A stretch of 64,000 nt of DNA from Planctomycetaceae bacterium (GCA_041398825.1 JAWKTX010000007.1:62001-126000); one strand, 5' to 3'. Counted from the stretch's first letter, positions 1 through 9,903 are shown. Program-made: numbers and translations. The notes: generated from the letters alone by a model not told the origin.

Positions 1-2
1 TC

Positions 3-332
3 GTCAACAAATGGCACTTCGATGAATTGTATGACGGTCTGTTTATGCAGCCCGCTCATATCGTTGGGAAGTTCTGTGCGTGGATTGACAGAACGATCTT
101 TGACGGCATTCTGCACGGTGCTGCTAAAGTCACCGTAGTTGTGGCACAATGGGACCGCAAGTTCGATGAGAAATTCGTGGATGGATTCGTCAATTTGCTG
201 GCGTCTTCTACACAGACGTTCGCGTTATCACTGAGAAACTTTCAGACGGGCCGACTTCGCCAGTACGTCATGTTCATCGTGGTTGGTGTTGTCGCGTTGT
301 TTGCCGTCCTGTTTACGACTTTTCCTCGATAA
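3..332 (+). CDS. nuoL: NADH-quinone oxidoreductase subunit L, C-terminal end (partial)
   Basis: This is the last roughly 109 codons of a gene that begins upstream of the window; the frame is open from base 3. The opening residues NKWHFDELYD are typical of the NuoL C-terminal part, where the long amphipathic helix and last membrane helix lie. A terminal hydrophobic helix (FIVVGVVALFAVLF) precedes the stop. NuoL is one of the three antiporter-like proton-pumping subunits of respiratory complex I. nuoM and nuoN follow on the same strand, the usual L-M-N order, which supports the call despite the short fragment. Confidence 0.88.
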   Translation, partial: VNKWHFDELYDGLFMQPAHIVGKFCAWIDRTIFDGILHGAAKVTVVVAQWDRKFDEKFVDGFVNLLASSTQTFALSLRNFQTGRLRQYVMFIVVGVVALFAVLFTTFPR

Positions 333-408
333 AGACCGATTGGGCCTGGCCCGTTCGCTCAACAATAACTGACACTTCCTTTAGCCTCTAACAGGCGTTG
401 CAAAAGCG

Positions 409-2006
409 ATGAATCCAGAATTCCTGCTCAGCGCAATTATTTTCCTTCCAGCGGTCGCTGCTTTCTTTCTCGCCTTCTTTGATAGTCGCAACACCGATGT
501 GATCCGCTTCTGGTCACTTGGTGCGACGATCATAACGTTCGGCCTGACTCTGGCGCTCTGGGGGCAGTTCGATTACGCGAATGGCGGAATACAATTCGCG
601 GTGCAGATACCCTGGGTGGAGTCGTGGAATATTTTCTACCGCCTTGGCGTGGACGGGATTAGTCTGCCACTTGTCCTGCTGACAGGACTGGTCAGCATGC
701 TGGCCATGACAGCCTCCTGGAGCATTACGAAGCATGTGAAAGGGTACATGATCCTGTTTCTGCTGCTCGAAAGTGGAATGATGGGCGTGTTCCTGGCACT
801 GGACTTCTTCCTGTTCTACGTGTTCTGGGAAGTGATGCTTCTGCCAATGTACTTCCTGATCGGTGTGTGGGGCGGACCTCGAAAAGAATACGCAGCCATC
901 AAGTTTTTCCTGTACACACTGGCAGGCAGTGTCCTGATGCTGATCGCCATGTTGATGCTGTACTTCAACAGTGGAGCAACCACGATAGTTTCAACCTGAT
1001 TGAACTGGCAAAGGTGGCCGCAGGAGCTGAATCAACGTTGCAGCTATCGTTGAGTCCCTCTTTGCAGATCACTGCATTCATCATGCTTTTCATTGGGTTC
1101 GCCATCAAGCTGCCGGTATTCCCTGTTCATACCTGGTTGCCCGATGCACACGTGGAGGCCCCAACCCCGATCAGTATGATCCTGGCAGGTGTCCTGCTGA
1201 AGATGGGTGGCTACGGTATTATCCGCATCGCGTTCCCCCTGTGCCCGTACGGTGCTCAGCATGCTGCGTACGCGATGGTTGCCATCGGCGTCATCAGCAT
1301 TATCTATGGGGCATTCGCTGCTTTGGCGCAGACGGACTTCAAACGCCTGGTTGCTTACAGTTCAGTAAGCCACATGGGGTACGTTCTTCTGGGTCTGGCA
1401 ATCTGGAAAATCAATGAAGGAACAGGAGCCACAGAGAACGGCGAATTCTGGTTGATGGGCATTAATGGCGCCATGTTTCAGATGATCGCTCACGGCATTT
1501 CTTCTGCAGGCATGTTCTTCATGGTGGGGGTCATTTACGATCGCGTCCACCATCGTGATCTCAACAAGTTCGGCGGTCTGATGGGGCTTATGCCGCTTTA
1601 CGGCGGTCTGTCCGCTGGTTTGTTCTTTGCCGGTCTTGGACTGCCAGGGCTTTGCGGATTCATTGGTGAAGTCTTCGTTGTCATCAGCACCTGGAGTTTC
1701 AGTCCGCTTCTGGCGATCATTGCCGCTTCAGGAGTGATTTTGACGGCTGGATACATCCTCTGGGCGATGCAGCGTGTTTATCTCGGCCCCGAATACAAAG
1801 GTCCTCATCCTGAGGCAATTACCCCGATCAATGGTCGTGAAGTTGCGGTTGCAGGCGCTTTGCTGTTTCTGGCAATTGTGTTTGGGATCCGTCCCGGAAT
1901 CGCATTTGACGTCATGAAGGTATCAACTACGGAACTGGTTGAGTCACTGGAATCGGGTTACCAAAAGGCCAGCATGGATGTCAACCAGACTCAGGCCAGC
2001 CGATAG
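409..2006 (+). CDS. nuoM: NADH-quinone oxidoreductase subunit M, apparent frameshift near 980-990
   Basis: NuoM is a proton-pumping antiporter-like membrane subunit of complex I. The first frame starts at ATG 409 and runs through FYVFWEVMLLPMYFLIG to a premature stop at 997-999. Homology continues in another frame from about 980 (HDSFNLIELAK) through FPVHTWLPDAHVEAPT, a classic NuoM motif, to the stop at 2006. The span is 1,598 bases, one short of a multiple of three, so a single missing base near 980-990 would give one ordinary 532-residue protein. No obvious -1 slippery heptamer lies at the junction, so an assembly error or a real one-base deletion is likelier than programmed frameshifting. 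nuoL and nuoN flank it. Confidence 0.88.
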
Positions 2007-2072
2007 TTCCGTTTTTGTCTGGTAGCGTCCTCTCATTCAATCTGCACCCCGAAAAAGTCGGCGTAAAAGAAC

Positions 2073-3692
2073 ATGGTGTTCTCTCAGCTAATCGACAGCC
2101 TGATTCAGGAAACAACGACTCGATCTCTGCCATTCTTTGGCGCCGAGCTGTGCCTGAGTGTAACGATCGTGCTGATGCTACTGCTTCGGCTTTTCAACGC
2201 CGATCGATGGGTACCTTCCTATCTGGTGGCCGTAGTCGGTGCATTCGCTTCGTTGTGGGCGACCTACCGACAGTTCACTCTCGTTGCCGAGTACAACGGA
2301 GTATTCTCGGAGACTTTCTTTTCCGGGATGCTGATCCAGGATTTGTTTTCGGTCTATTTCCGAGGTTTCCTGTCGCTGTTTCTGCTGCTGACAATTGCAC
2401 TTACCGCATTGACCGGCATCCCGGACAACGAAGATGGCCCTGACTTTTACTCCTTATTGTTCGGTGCCACGATCGGCATGATGCTGATGGCCAGTGCGAA
2501 CAATCTGCTGATTTTGTTCCTGGGCGTTGAAATGGCGAGCGTTCCGAGTTACGCCATGGTTGGTTTTTTGAAGGGTCGCAAACCAAGCAGCGAGGCAGCG
2601 CTGAAGTATGTAGTTTACGGTGCCGGGGCCGCTGGCGTCATGCTTTATGGTGTCAGCCTCCTTGCCGGAGTCCTGGGTACTGGTGACATGTCCGCGATTG
2701 CCTCCCGACTGACTGAAGCTGCAGCTGGTGGAACTGGCGGTCTGTCGGACCCGGAGATTCGAACAGTAACTCTTGGCGTTTTGCTGATTATGGTGGGGCT
2801 TGCTTTCAAACTTTCGTTGGTGCCGTTTCACTTCTGGTGCCCGGATGCGTTTGAAGGGGCCTCTGCAGAAGTCGCGGGCTTCCTTTCAGTTGCGTCGAAA
2901 GCCGGTGCGTTTGGTTTGCTTGTGCGATTGTGTCTCGCCCTTTCAGGTGCCACCGGAGTTGACAGCTTACTGACGGCGTTTGGAATTGGGCTCGGTGTTA
3001 TCGCCTGCATCACAACCACCTACGGTAACCTGGCGGCCTATGCACAGACGAACATGAAGCGCCTGCTGGCCTATTCAACGATTGCTCATGCCGGTTACAT
3101 GTTGATGGCTGTTTCAGCAATGATGGTTCTTCAGAACAGCGGATCCGCTGCGGACTATGCGGGAACAATTCGGGGTTCTCTCGAAGGATTGCTTTACTAT
3201 CTCGCCGTTTACATGTTCATGAATCTCGGAGCATTCGCGGTAATCGCACTTTGTCGCAATCACACGTTCAGTGAAGACATCGACAGCGTGAAGGGTCTGA
3301 TTAGTCAGTCACCCGTTCTTTGCATCACGATGCTGGTATGCTGTTTCAGCCTTGTCGGAATGCCCCCGTTCGGGGGATTTTTTGCCAAGCTTATGATTTT
3401 TGCCGCTGCTCTGAAGGCAGGCGAAGTTCATTGGTTCATGTATGTTGTGGTGGCATTCGGTGGCTTGAATACAGTGCTGAGCCTTTACTACTACCTGAAG
3501 ATCCTAAAGACCATGTTCCTGGACGAACGACCTGAGGGAGCTCGGCCGGTACCGGTCAACTGGTTCTCCTACGAAGGTGCATACGCAGGTGTTCTTGGAC
3601 TTTTTGTTGTCCTTCTGGGTCTGCTGCCGCAAATCATGACCGGGCTGACGAACACTGCGAGTGTCGCTGCGGAATCTGTCGCCAGCTTCTGA
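2073..3692 (+). CDS. nuoN: NADH-quinone oxidoreductase subunit N
   Basis: This 539-residue polytopic membrane protein is the third antiporter-like proton-pumping subunit of complex I. It has about 14 hydrophobic segments. The conserved block VPFHFWCPDAFEGAS around residues 249-263 is the NuoN version of the proton-translocating signature, followed by NMKRLLAYSTIAHAGYM, shared by NuoL/M/N. Length is slightly above the usual 480-500. ATG 2073 is the first good start after nuoM, 66 bases downstream. It is the last recognisable nuo gene here. Confidence 0.95.
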   Translation: MVFSQLIDSLIQETTTRSLPFFGAELCLSVTIVLMLLLRLFNADRWVPSYLVAVVGAFASLWATYRQFTLVAEYNGVFSETFFSGMLIQDLFSVYFRGFLSLFLLLTIALTALTGIPDNEDGPDFYSLLFGATIGMMLMASANNLLILFLGVEMASVPSYAMVGFLKGRKPSSEAALKYVVYGAGAAGVMLYGVSLLAGVLGTGDMSAIASRLTEAAAGGTGGLSDPEIRTVTLGVLLIMVGLAFKLSLVPFHFWCPDAFEGASAEVAGFLSVASKAGAFGLLVRLCLALSGATGVDSLLTAFGIGLGVIACITTTYGNLAAYAQTNMKRLLAYSTIAHAGYMLMAVSAMMVLQNSGSAADYAGTIRGSLEGLLYYLAVYMFMNLGAFAVIALCRNHTFSEDIDSVKGLISQSPVLCITMLVCCFSLVGMPPFGGFFAKLMIFAAALKAGEVHWFMYVVVAFGGLNTVLSLYYYLKILKTMFLDERPEGARPVPVNWFSYEGAYAGVLGLFVVLLGLLPQIMTGLTNTASVAAESVASF

Positions 3693-3744
3693 CGTTGTCT
3701 CCGGCCTGTTTTCCAATCCAGTCATAGATCTCTTGCTACTTCGG

Positions 3745-4203
3745 ATGTCGCACATGGCTCTTCAGGACAATGAAACACTGCTGAATAATGTGCTGATCAG
3801 CATGGCCCACAGCTTCCTTCAGTATGTGTCTGAAAGCTGGCCCTGGGTCAGCAATGCGGGGCAATCGCTTGAAGAGCAGGTGAACGTCATTGCCGCACGA
3901 CAGCGTCAGGATGTTGCGGACATTGTTGCACTCCTCAATGAACGGGAGTTTCCAATCGACTTTGGAACTTTCCCAACGGAATACACTGATCTTCAGTTCC
4001 TGTCGTTACTTGGCCTCCTGAATCTGCTCGACAACAGCCAGCAGAAGGTCTGCAACGGAATCTCCGACGCAGTGACGTCGCTTTCAGCTGCTGGTGATGA
4101 GGAAGGAGCAGCGTTGCTGCGGGCCATTGAAGTTCGACAACGAGAATCTGTTTCCGCCCTGAAAGAGCTCCACCAGGAACTTTCGAAGCTGGCCTCAGCC
4201 TGA
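3745..4203 (+). CDS. Hypothetical protein, mostly helical
   Basis: I do not recognise this protein. It is about 152 residues, acidic and predicted to be almost entirely helical, with regular heptad-like leucine spacing and no signal peptide or membrane segment. A GTG at 3661 would extend it back over the nuoN end, but that extra sequence looks like shadow coding; ATG 3745 or ATG 3754 (MALQDNE) is more natural. It lies just after nuoN on the same strand and is followed by another unknown gene, so the two may be co-transcribed. Nothing suggests a specific function. Confidence 0.6.
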   Translation: MSHMALQDNETLLNNVLISMAHSFLQYVSESWPWVSNAGQSLEEQVNVIAARQRQDVADIVALLNEREFPIDFGTFPTEYTDLQFLSLLGLLNLLDNSQQKVCNGISDAVTSLSAAGDEEGAALLRAIEVRQRESVSALKELHQELSKLASA

Positions 4204-4264
4204 TCCAGTGTTGCCGCCGAAAAAACGCCCGGCGACGCCAAGTCTCTGAACGGACACCGGTCGC

Positions 4265-4780
4265 ATGCAGTACCCGCCGCAAGTCGATAAGCTCATCGCG
4301 TCTGTGGAATCGCTGCCCGCAGTGGTTGCGTGTTTCTGTTCACCAAAACCATTGGAAGATCTAAAGCCGAACGTCCTGTCTCTGCCCGGCGAATTTGGGG
4401 ATCTTCCACAGGCCATCCTGCGTCGGACAAATGGCGGCCGTCAGGGCGAAGTAATGATTCAGATCGAAGTGATTCTGGATCGTTCACCAGACGCGTGGCT
4501 AAGTCTTGAGTTTCTCGCATGGTGGGTCCGGGACTGGGCTCGCAGCGATGAAGACATTCAAATGCGCCCGATGGCGCTGCCGCCCAAAGCCGGGGCCATT
4601 CAGCTTGGTCGTACGCTGAAGTTTCTAATCGAGTATTTTCTGATCGAGACGAGCGACGACTACAGCGACACCCTTTCAATCGTGGATCGAATGGCTGAAT
4701 CGATTGACTTCAATTTCAGGGATTACACAGACTGCTTTGCTAACCCGGCTGAATTTACCGGGGACGTCGAATCCATATAA
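4265..4780 (+). CDS. Hypothetical protein
   Basis: This 171-residue soluble protein is of unknown function. It has no signal peptide or long hydrophobic stretch, and is rich in acidic residues and aromatic clusters (WLSLEFLAWWVRDWA near the middle). ATG 4265 follows the previous unknown gene by about 60 bases. The frame is long and in line with its neighbours, with convincing codon use, but no catalytic or binding motif can be named. Confidence 0.55.
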   Translation: MQYPPQVDKLIASVESLPAVVACFCSPKPLEDLKPNVLSLPGEFGDLPQAILRRTNGGRQGEVMIQIEVILDRSPDAWLSLEFLAWWVRDWARSDEDIQMRPMALPPKAGAIQLGRTLKFLIEYFLIETSDDYSDTLSIVDRMAESIDFNFRDYTDCFANPAEFTGDVESI

Positions 4781-4928
4781 TGGTCGGTCGTGAACTTTAG
4801 TGGACGGCCGGTTCGAACGGACTTCGGCTCGCCGAAACTCACCCTGGATTTCCGACCGAGCTGCGAATTGCCGAACGGGTAGCGACACCTGAAGATCTTC
4901 ATCAACTCCCAGCCATGGATCCGATTGC

Positions 4929-5597
4929 TCACCGGGAGTTTGGCTGCACACCGGCAGCTCCCGATATTTCTCTGAGCAGTTTTTGTTCCAGCAGAGTGTC
5001 ACGCCCGATCGGCAGCCATCGTGATGGCGCAGACTGTCCGATCACCTGAGTCAGATCTCTCTGCAAAGGTTGCCCCTCTCGGAACGTCGCACCTCCTTCA
5101 TAGCTGGCTGCCAACCCCGGCAAATCCTCAATCTCCTTGTCGACCCGCACACTGACACTGGTCTGCCCCGGGGCAGCAGCCTGCATTGTCACGACAACCC
5201 GACGGCGAATGGACTGAAGCGTACTTTCCAGGCGGTTCTCAAAACCAATGGAGTCCGGGTGCCAGGGCTCAAGGAGATTTGCGCCTGCTCTGAATTCCGT
5301 TTCAATCACACCTTCGAGTTTGCTTTCGCGAGCCACCAGGAAGTGGTTGTAGTTCAGCACAGAAACGGCTCGCTCCCACAGCAGGTCCCGATTTGCTACA
5401 GAGACATAAATTGCACTGGCCCCGCTGTAGGGCATTTGCGGTGGGGACGAGACACAGCTCGCCAGTGCCATCAGGATGCCGCCAACAAGAATCGGCGCAG
5501 CAACCCGCCTTCGCCGAGCGAATCGGCTGCGTTTTTCCACATTGACGATGAAACCTGTCACAACCGTTCGTCCATGAACAGAGGCTTTAACTAACAA
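4929..5597 (-). CDS. Putative lipoprotein of unknown function
   Basis: This 222-residue protein begins with a basic segment (RFARRRRVAA), then a short hydrophobic stretch ending in LMALASC, a plausible lipobox, so it is probably exported and lipid-anchored. The mature part contains repeated beta-like segments (ERAVSVLNYNHFLVARESKLEGVIETE) resembling small planctomycete envelope lipoproteins that assess unfolded or folded beta structure, but I cannot place it in a named family. The first residues before the basic segment may not be translated, so the true start could be further in. It is convergent with the upstream unknown gene and divergent from the DUF1501 gene. Confidence 0.6.
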   Translation of the reverse strand: MLVKASVHGRTVVTGFIVNVEKRSRFARRRRVAAPILVGGILMALASCVSSPPQMPYSGASAIYVSVANRDLLWERAVSVLNYNHFLVARESKLEGVIETEFRAGANLLEPWHPDSIGFENRLESTLQSIRRRVVVTMQAAAPGQTSVSVRVDKEIEDLPGLAASYEGGATFREGQPLQRDLTQVIGQSAPSRWLPIGRDTLLEQKLLREISGAAGVQPNSR

Positions 5598-5785
5598 GAA
5601 GTGTCCTGACTGACCGAATCTGAAGCAAGACCGGATTCGTCGCTGTCTCGGAAGGCCTCAATGCGGATTTTCCTTTGCCACGGGTTTCGATAGAGTAAGA
5701 TGAAGTTGAAAAACCCGGTCCGAACACCGGGACCTGCCCACCAGATAGTTCCCCCCTGCCATTTCCAGGCCCAGGACTGCCCGCC

Positions 5786-7138
5786 ATGCTGAACATCGTC
5801 AGCCAGCCAGATTCTCGTCGCGCATTCTGCGATGGCATTTCGCGTCGCAAAATGCTCCAGATTGGGTCTCTGGGAGCATTTGGTCTGAGATTGCCGGATC
5901 TACTGAAGGCTGAGCAGTCGGCCGCCATGCATCCATCATCCAGATCAAAGAAATCTGTAATTCTTATCTGGATGCACGGAGGACCCTCGCAGCTCGACAC
6001 CTTCGACATGAAGCCAGCCGCCCCCAGTGAGTATCGAGGGGCGTTTTCACCGATCGCGACCAACGTGGCGGGGCTGGATATTTGCGAACTGCTGCCTGAA
6101 CACGCAAAAGTAATGGATAAGTGCACCGTGATTCGGAGCTTTTCACACGGCAACGGAGACCACTGGGCTGCCGCTCACTGGATGCTGACCGGCCGACTGG
6201 GAGCAAATGGCAGTGACCGTATGCCCAGATATCCGTCCATGGGGGCCGTTGCTTCGCATTTACTGGGACCGACACAGCCCGGCTCACTTTCCAGCGTCAA
6301 CTTCAATGATGGCGGATTCGGATTCCACGGAGCTGCCTGGCTGGGTGTCAACCACAATCCTTTTCGCTATGGCGATTTCAGCTACGGAAACGAAGCTGGA
6401 ACTCTGCCAACCGGCGATTATAAAAGTTTTTCGCTGGTCGATGGGTTGTCAGAAAAGCGGGTCGTCGATCGCGTTTCGCTTCGCGGTCAGCTTGACAGCC
6501 TGAAACGACAGATCGACCGCAACCGAACGTTCGAGCAGTTGGACGCAGTCGATCATCAGGCAATGGATCTGGTTCTGTCGGGACGTGTGCGCAAAGCATT
6601 TGATATTTCAGACGAACCGGAATCTCTTCGTCAGCGGTATGGCCCCGGATGGGGTGAGCAGGCTCTTTTGGCCCGTCGCCTGATTCAGGCAGGTGTTCGT
6701 TATGTTTCGCTGAACACCGGCTACTTTGACGACCATGGAAATATTGAGCGAGCTCTCAGAGACAAGCTGCCCCGCCACGACAAGTGCGTGGGAGTATTGA
6801 TTCAGGATCTGGCAGAACAGGGCATGCTGGACGACACGCTGGTTGTCGTTGCGGGCGAATTTGGCCACACACCGCGAATTAACGACAACGCTGGCCGCGA
6901 CCACTGGCCACAGGCGCAGAGCATCCTGTTGTCGGGTGGCGGGTATCGCCACGGGCAGGTCATTGGTGCGACGAATGACAAAGCGGAATATCCGACGGAG
7001 CGGAAGGTTGGAGTTGAAGACTTCTGCGCAATTATCTACCGGGCGATGGGGCTGAGCGTTGACGATAAGATCGTCGATCTGTCCGGCCGACCAACGGCGC
7101 TTGTTCCGGGCGGCGAAGTTCCCTTTGAACTTGTGTAA
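5786..7138 (+). CDS. DUF1501 domain-containing protein, Tat-exported
   Basis: This 450-residue member of the DUF1501 family is greatly expanded in Planctomycetota and distantly related to the alkaline-phosphatase/sulfatase fold. A twin-arginine signal is visible near residues 19-34 (SRRKMLQIGSLGAFGL). Family motifs follow: VILIWMHGGPSQLDTFDMKP, SFSHGNGDHWAAAHWMLTG and VAGEFGHTPRIN. These proteins are usually encoded beside DUF1549/DUF1553 cytochrome-like proteins, but no such partner is adjacent here. The substrate is unknown. ATG 5786 fits the Tat signal. Confidence 0.9.
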   Translation: MLNIVSQPDSRRAFCDGISRRKMLQIGSLGAFGLRLPDLLKAEQSAAMHPSSRSKKSVILIWMHGGPSQLDTFDMKPAAPSEYRGAFSPIATNVAGLDICELLPEHAKVMDKCTVIRSFSHGNGDHWAAAHWMLTGRLGANGSDRMPRYPSMGAVASHLLGPTQPGSLSSVNFNDGGFGFHGAAWLGVNHNPFRYGDFSYGNEAGTLPTGDYKSFSLVDGLSEKRVVDRVSLRGQLDSLKRQIDRNRTFEQLDAVDHQAMDLVLSGRVRKAFDISDEPESLRQRYGPGWGEQALLARRLIQAGVRYVSLNTGYFDDHGNIERALRDKLPRHDKCVGVLIQDLAEQGMLDDTLVVVAGEFGHTPRINDNAGRDHWPQAQSILLSGGGYRHGQVIGATNDKAEYPTERKVGVEDFCAIIYRAMGLSVDDKIVDLSGRPTALVPGGEVPFELV

Positions 7139-7223
7139 GGCGTTCGTCTATTCGTCAGACGCACGAGATGGTCCATCATTCACCCCCCCCTTCGCATCAT
7201 TCAACCACCAGGCCTGAAACACA

Positions 7224-8117
7224 ATGGGCATCGGAGAAGTCAGCGCGCTGACGGCGGCAGCATGCTGGGCAACGGGCAGCATGTTATACAGCCGGATACC
7301 GCTGTCAGCGGCTGGTATCAGCTTCGCAAAGAACTCCATCGGCTCGATGGTGCTTCTCGTTCATCTGGCCATCCATTCCCTGGTGATGCAGACTCCGATG
7401 TTCCGTGCGGACGCAGCAAGCTGGCTTTGGCTTTCGCTCAGTGGACTGATGGGAATCGTGATTGGCGATACGTTCTATTTCCGCAGTCTTCAGATCCTTG
7501 GACCACGTCGAGCGCTGATGGTATCGACCAGTTCTCCAGTGTTTGCAGCGATCCTGGGGTGGTTATTTCTGTCTGAAACGGTCAGCATTGTTTCAGCTGT
7601 GGGCATGACATTAACCCTCGTTGGTGTCGCGGGAGTCATCTCCGATCGGCGAGCGGAAAAGGAGTCACCCGGTCTTTTCCCAGGCACGATTTCTTCTGGT
7701 GTGGTGCAGGGATTTTTGGGAGCTGTTTTCAGCGCCGGAGGGGCTGTGGCGAGTCGGCACGGCCTCTCGGGAAGTGATCCGCTGGAGGCAGCCTTCATTC
7801 GAATACTGACCAGCGCGATGATGGGATCTGTCCTCGTTTTGTTTCCCGGGCGACTGGCCACGATCACAAAAACGGTTCTGCGTCCGACGGTCATTCGGAC
7901 CTTTCTGCCAGCAGTCCTGCTGGGAACGTGGCTTGGGATCTGGCTGAGCCAGATAGCTTATAAACACTCAACCGTCGCCATCGCGATGACGCTGCTCTCA
8001 ACGACACCACTCTTTGCCACCCCTCTTGTCAGAATCCTGTCCGGAGTGCAAATCACAGCCTGGTCTGTCTTGTCGACTGTGGTCGCGATTGCCGGCGTGT
8101 ACCTGACGGTTCATTAA
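7224..8117 (+). CDS. DMT-superfamily (EamA-type) transporter
   Basis: This 297-residue protein has ten hydrophobic helices in two similar halves, the pattern of the drug/metabolite transporter superfamily. Conserved EamA features are the N-terminal ALTAAACWATGSML and the end-of-half motif FAAILGWLFLSETVS followed by GMTLTLVGVAGV. A second copy appears near the C-terminus (VRILSGVQITAWSVLSTVVAIAGV). It presumably exports or imports a small metabolite; substrate cannot be inferred. ATG 7224 is 85 bases after the DUF1501 gene and may be read through from it. Confidence 0.88.
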   Translation: MGIGEVSALTAAACWATGSMLYSRIPLSAAGISFAKNSIGSMVLLVHLAIHSLVMQTPMFRADAASWLWLSLSGLMGIVIGDTFYFRSLQILGPRRALMVSTSSPVFAAILGWLFLSETVSIVSAVGMTLTLVGVAGVISDRRAEKESPGLFPGTISSGVVQGFLGAVFSAGGAVASRHGLSGSDPLEAAFIRILTSAMMGSVLVLFPGRLATITKTVLRPTVIRTFLPAVLLGTWLGIWLSQIAYKHSTVAIAMTLLSTTPLFATPLVRILSGVQITAWSVLSTVVAIAGVYLTVH

Positions 8118-8289
8118 TTGCCGAATTGCAAGAAGATTGTTCAACTCTTTTCACTTGACAAAACACATCCCGTTTCCGGGAAATGCCAGGTGCGACAGCG
8201 AGCCACTTTGACTGCCTTCGGGGCGACTTTTAGACTCTCGCCACTCAGGCACGGCTGCCCGGACTTTTCAGGCACTTCGCAGGAGACTC

Positions 8290-8580
8290 GTGTTGTCGAT
8301 TTCTGGCCGATCCGGGAAAAGCCGAGCCAGCCAGATTGCTCAGGCGTACCGAGCAGCGAACGAAGTCATCTCAGGGGCAGTTGCTCTGGTGATTTGTGTT
8401 GGTTGCGGTTACGCCGCTGATGCGAGGTTTGGCTGCAGGCCGGTTTTAACAGTCTGTGGCGCGTGTCTTGGTTTTGCGACATGGGGTCTGTCTCTTCGGC
8501 AGCTGCTTCTGCGAATAGATCGAGAATCGAAAGAGCAGAAGAAGCTGCAGGCCGAAAACAGGGAGACCTCAGAGTTGTGA
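8290..8580 (+). CDS. atpZ: AtpZ/AtpI-type small membrane protein of the ATP synthase operon
   Basis: This 96-residue protein has two hydrophobic helices (VISGAVALVICVGCGYAAD and LTVCGACLGFATWGLSLRQL) separated by a short polar turn, then a charged C-terminal tail. It resembles the F0F1-ATPase subunit (AtpZ/AtpI) family thought to help assemble the c-ring or move Mg2+/Ca2+. The GTG start at 8290 has AGGAG six bases upstream. It is the first gene of a complete F-type ATP synthase operon, and its stop overlaps the next start (GTGA). Function is inferred from family and position. Confidence 0.75.
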   Translation: MLSISGRSGKSRASQIAQAYRAANEVISGAVALVICVGCGYAADARFGCRPVLTVCGACLGFATWGLSLRQLLLRIDRESKEQKKLQAENRETSEL

Positions 8581-8966
8581 CAAGGAAAGCTGAGTCTGGT
8601 TTCATTCGGGCGGCAGCAACATTGTCAGTGGTGCTGGTGTTTGGGTGGATACTTTGCTTCTGGCCTGCTCGCATCCTGCGTGGCGAGGCTGGGGTGCAAT
8701 GGATGACGCTTGCGGCGATTTGTTGTTTAGTCCCGGGCTGGATCGTTGTGTTCCTCTCTGGTCTCGCTATCGTTCGCAACGAATTGGCAGCATTGCTGCT
8801 GCAGACAAGTGTGAGGTTGTTCTCTGTCGCAGGAGCGGCGTTATTTGTTCGGAAAATGAGACCCGAGTTTGGTTTTGCTGATTTTTCCGGATGGCTGGTG
8901 TTGTTCTACCTTCTGTCGATGGCGACAGAGGTATGGTTGTTAAAGCGGTCTTTGCGGCGTCGTTGA
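8577..8966 (+). CDS. ATP synthase subunit I-like membrane protein
   Basis: About 129 residues with four hydrophobic helices and a basic end (LKRSLRRR), the size and topology of AtpI-like proteins encoded just before atpB in many bacteria. Sequence is too divergent to recognise confidently, so the call rests on topology and position. The start is chosen as GTG 8577, overlapping the atpZ stop in a GTGA arrangement with GGGAG upstream; an earlier in-frame start would run far into atpZ. Probably aids c-ring assembly or membrane insertion of the synthase. Confidence 0.65.
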   Translation: MTRKAESGFIRAAATLSVVLVFGWILCFWPARILRGEAGVQWMTLAAICCLVPGWIVVFLSGLAIVRNELAALLLQTSVRLFSVAGAALFVRKMRPEFGFADFSGWLVLFYLLSMATEVWLLKRSLRRR

Positions 8967-9003
8967 CGAATTGTTTTCTTGTAAGGTGGCAGGCGGTTTC
9001 GGA

Positions 9004-9903
9004 ATGAGTGGAGATCCATTTCATCACGTTCGCGACTCTGGCTCCCTTGAGCTGCCTGGAGGCTGGCATCCAAGCCTGGAGGAGTTCTTCAGGTATCCGC
9101 TCACGAAGTTCATGCTGCTGCAGGTTGTTGCGGCGGTGCTTGTGATGTTCATTTTTACGGGTCTGGCCCGCCGCATTCGCAGTGGTCAGCCAGCAAAAGG
9201 CCGGTTCTGGAATTTCTGGGAATCGATCGCCCTTTTTCTCCGTGATGAAGTTGTTCGACCCACGATCGGGGATCATTCGCACGATCACGACAATGGCCAT
9301 GGCTTGCATGGTGAGCATGGTCACGAAGTCGTCGGTCATCAGCCTGCTCTTCCTGTCGCCGGCCATCCCGCAGATAAGTACCTTCCGTTCATCTGGAGTT
9401 GCTTCTTTTATATTTTGTTCTGCAACTTACTCGGTGCTGTACCGTTTCTCGGTTCTGCCACTGGTGATATTAATGTGACTGGAGCCCTGGCTCTGACCGC
9501 ATTGGCTGCGACATTTGTTTATGGTGTCGAGGCAATGGGGATCAATGGCTTCTTTGGTAACCTGATCCCCGAAACCGGGGTTGGTGGTGTGCCAGGACTG
9601 GCTCTGGCTGGCATGATGTTTGTGATCGAACTGCTGGGCTTTTTCATCAAGCACGGTGTTCTGGCTGTTCGATTATTCGCCAACATTATGGGCGGTCACA
9701 CAGTTCTTGCAGTGATCCTGGGGTTCATTGCTGAAGCAGCGAAACCCGGAGTGAATGATGCTGTCTACGGCATGGTTCTGACTGGAAGTATTGTCGGTCA
9801 GGTTTTTATTGGTTGTCTTGAGTTGTTTGTCGCGTTCCTGCAGGCGTATGTTTTCTCGTTCCTCGCGACAATCTTCATCGCCGGAGCTATTCACAAGCAC
9901 TGA
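9004..9903 (+). CDS. atpB: F0F1 ATP synthase subunit a, with His-rich insert
   Basis: This 299-residue membrane subunit forms the proton half-channels of F0. The key arginine lies in AVRLFANIMGGH near the C-terminal third, the usual helix facing the c-ring. Between the first and second membrane helices is an unusual His/Asp/Gly-rich stretch (positions about 9275-9375, including HSHDHDNGHGLHGEHGH). Most bacterial a subunits lack this. Start chosen as ATG 9004 (MSGDPFHH) rather than an upstream TTG. It sits between the AtpI-like gene and atpE in standard order. Confidence 0.93.
   Translation: MSGDPFHHVRDSGSLELPGGWHPSLEEFFRYPLTKFMLLQVVAAVLVMFIFTGLARRIRSGQPAKGRFWNFWESIALFLRDEVVRPTIGDHSHDHDNGHGLHGEHGHEVVGHQPALPVAGHPADKYLPFIWSCFFYILFCNLLGAVPFLGSATGDINVTGALALTALAATFVYGVEAMGINGFFGNLIPETGVGGVPGLALAGMMFVIELLGFFIKHGVLAVRLFANIMGGHTVLAVILGFIAEAAKPGVNDAVYGMVLTGSIVGQVFIGCLELFVAFLQAYVFSFLATIFIAGAIHKH

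Noticed and set aside
970..1000. Programmed -1 frameshift in nuoM
   Set aside because: No slippery heptamer or downstream structure is apparent, and nuoM is not known to be frameshifted.
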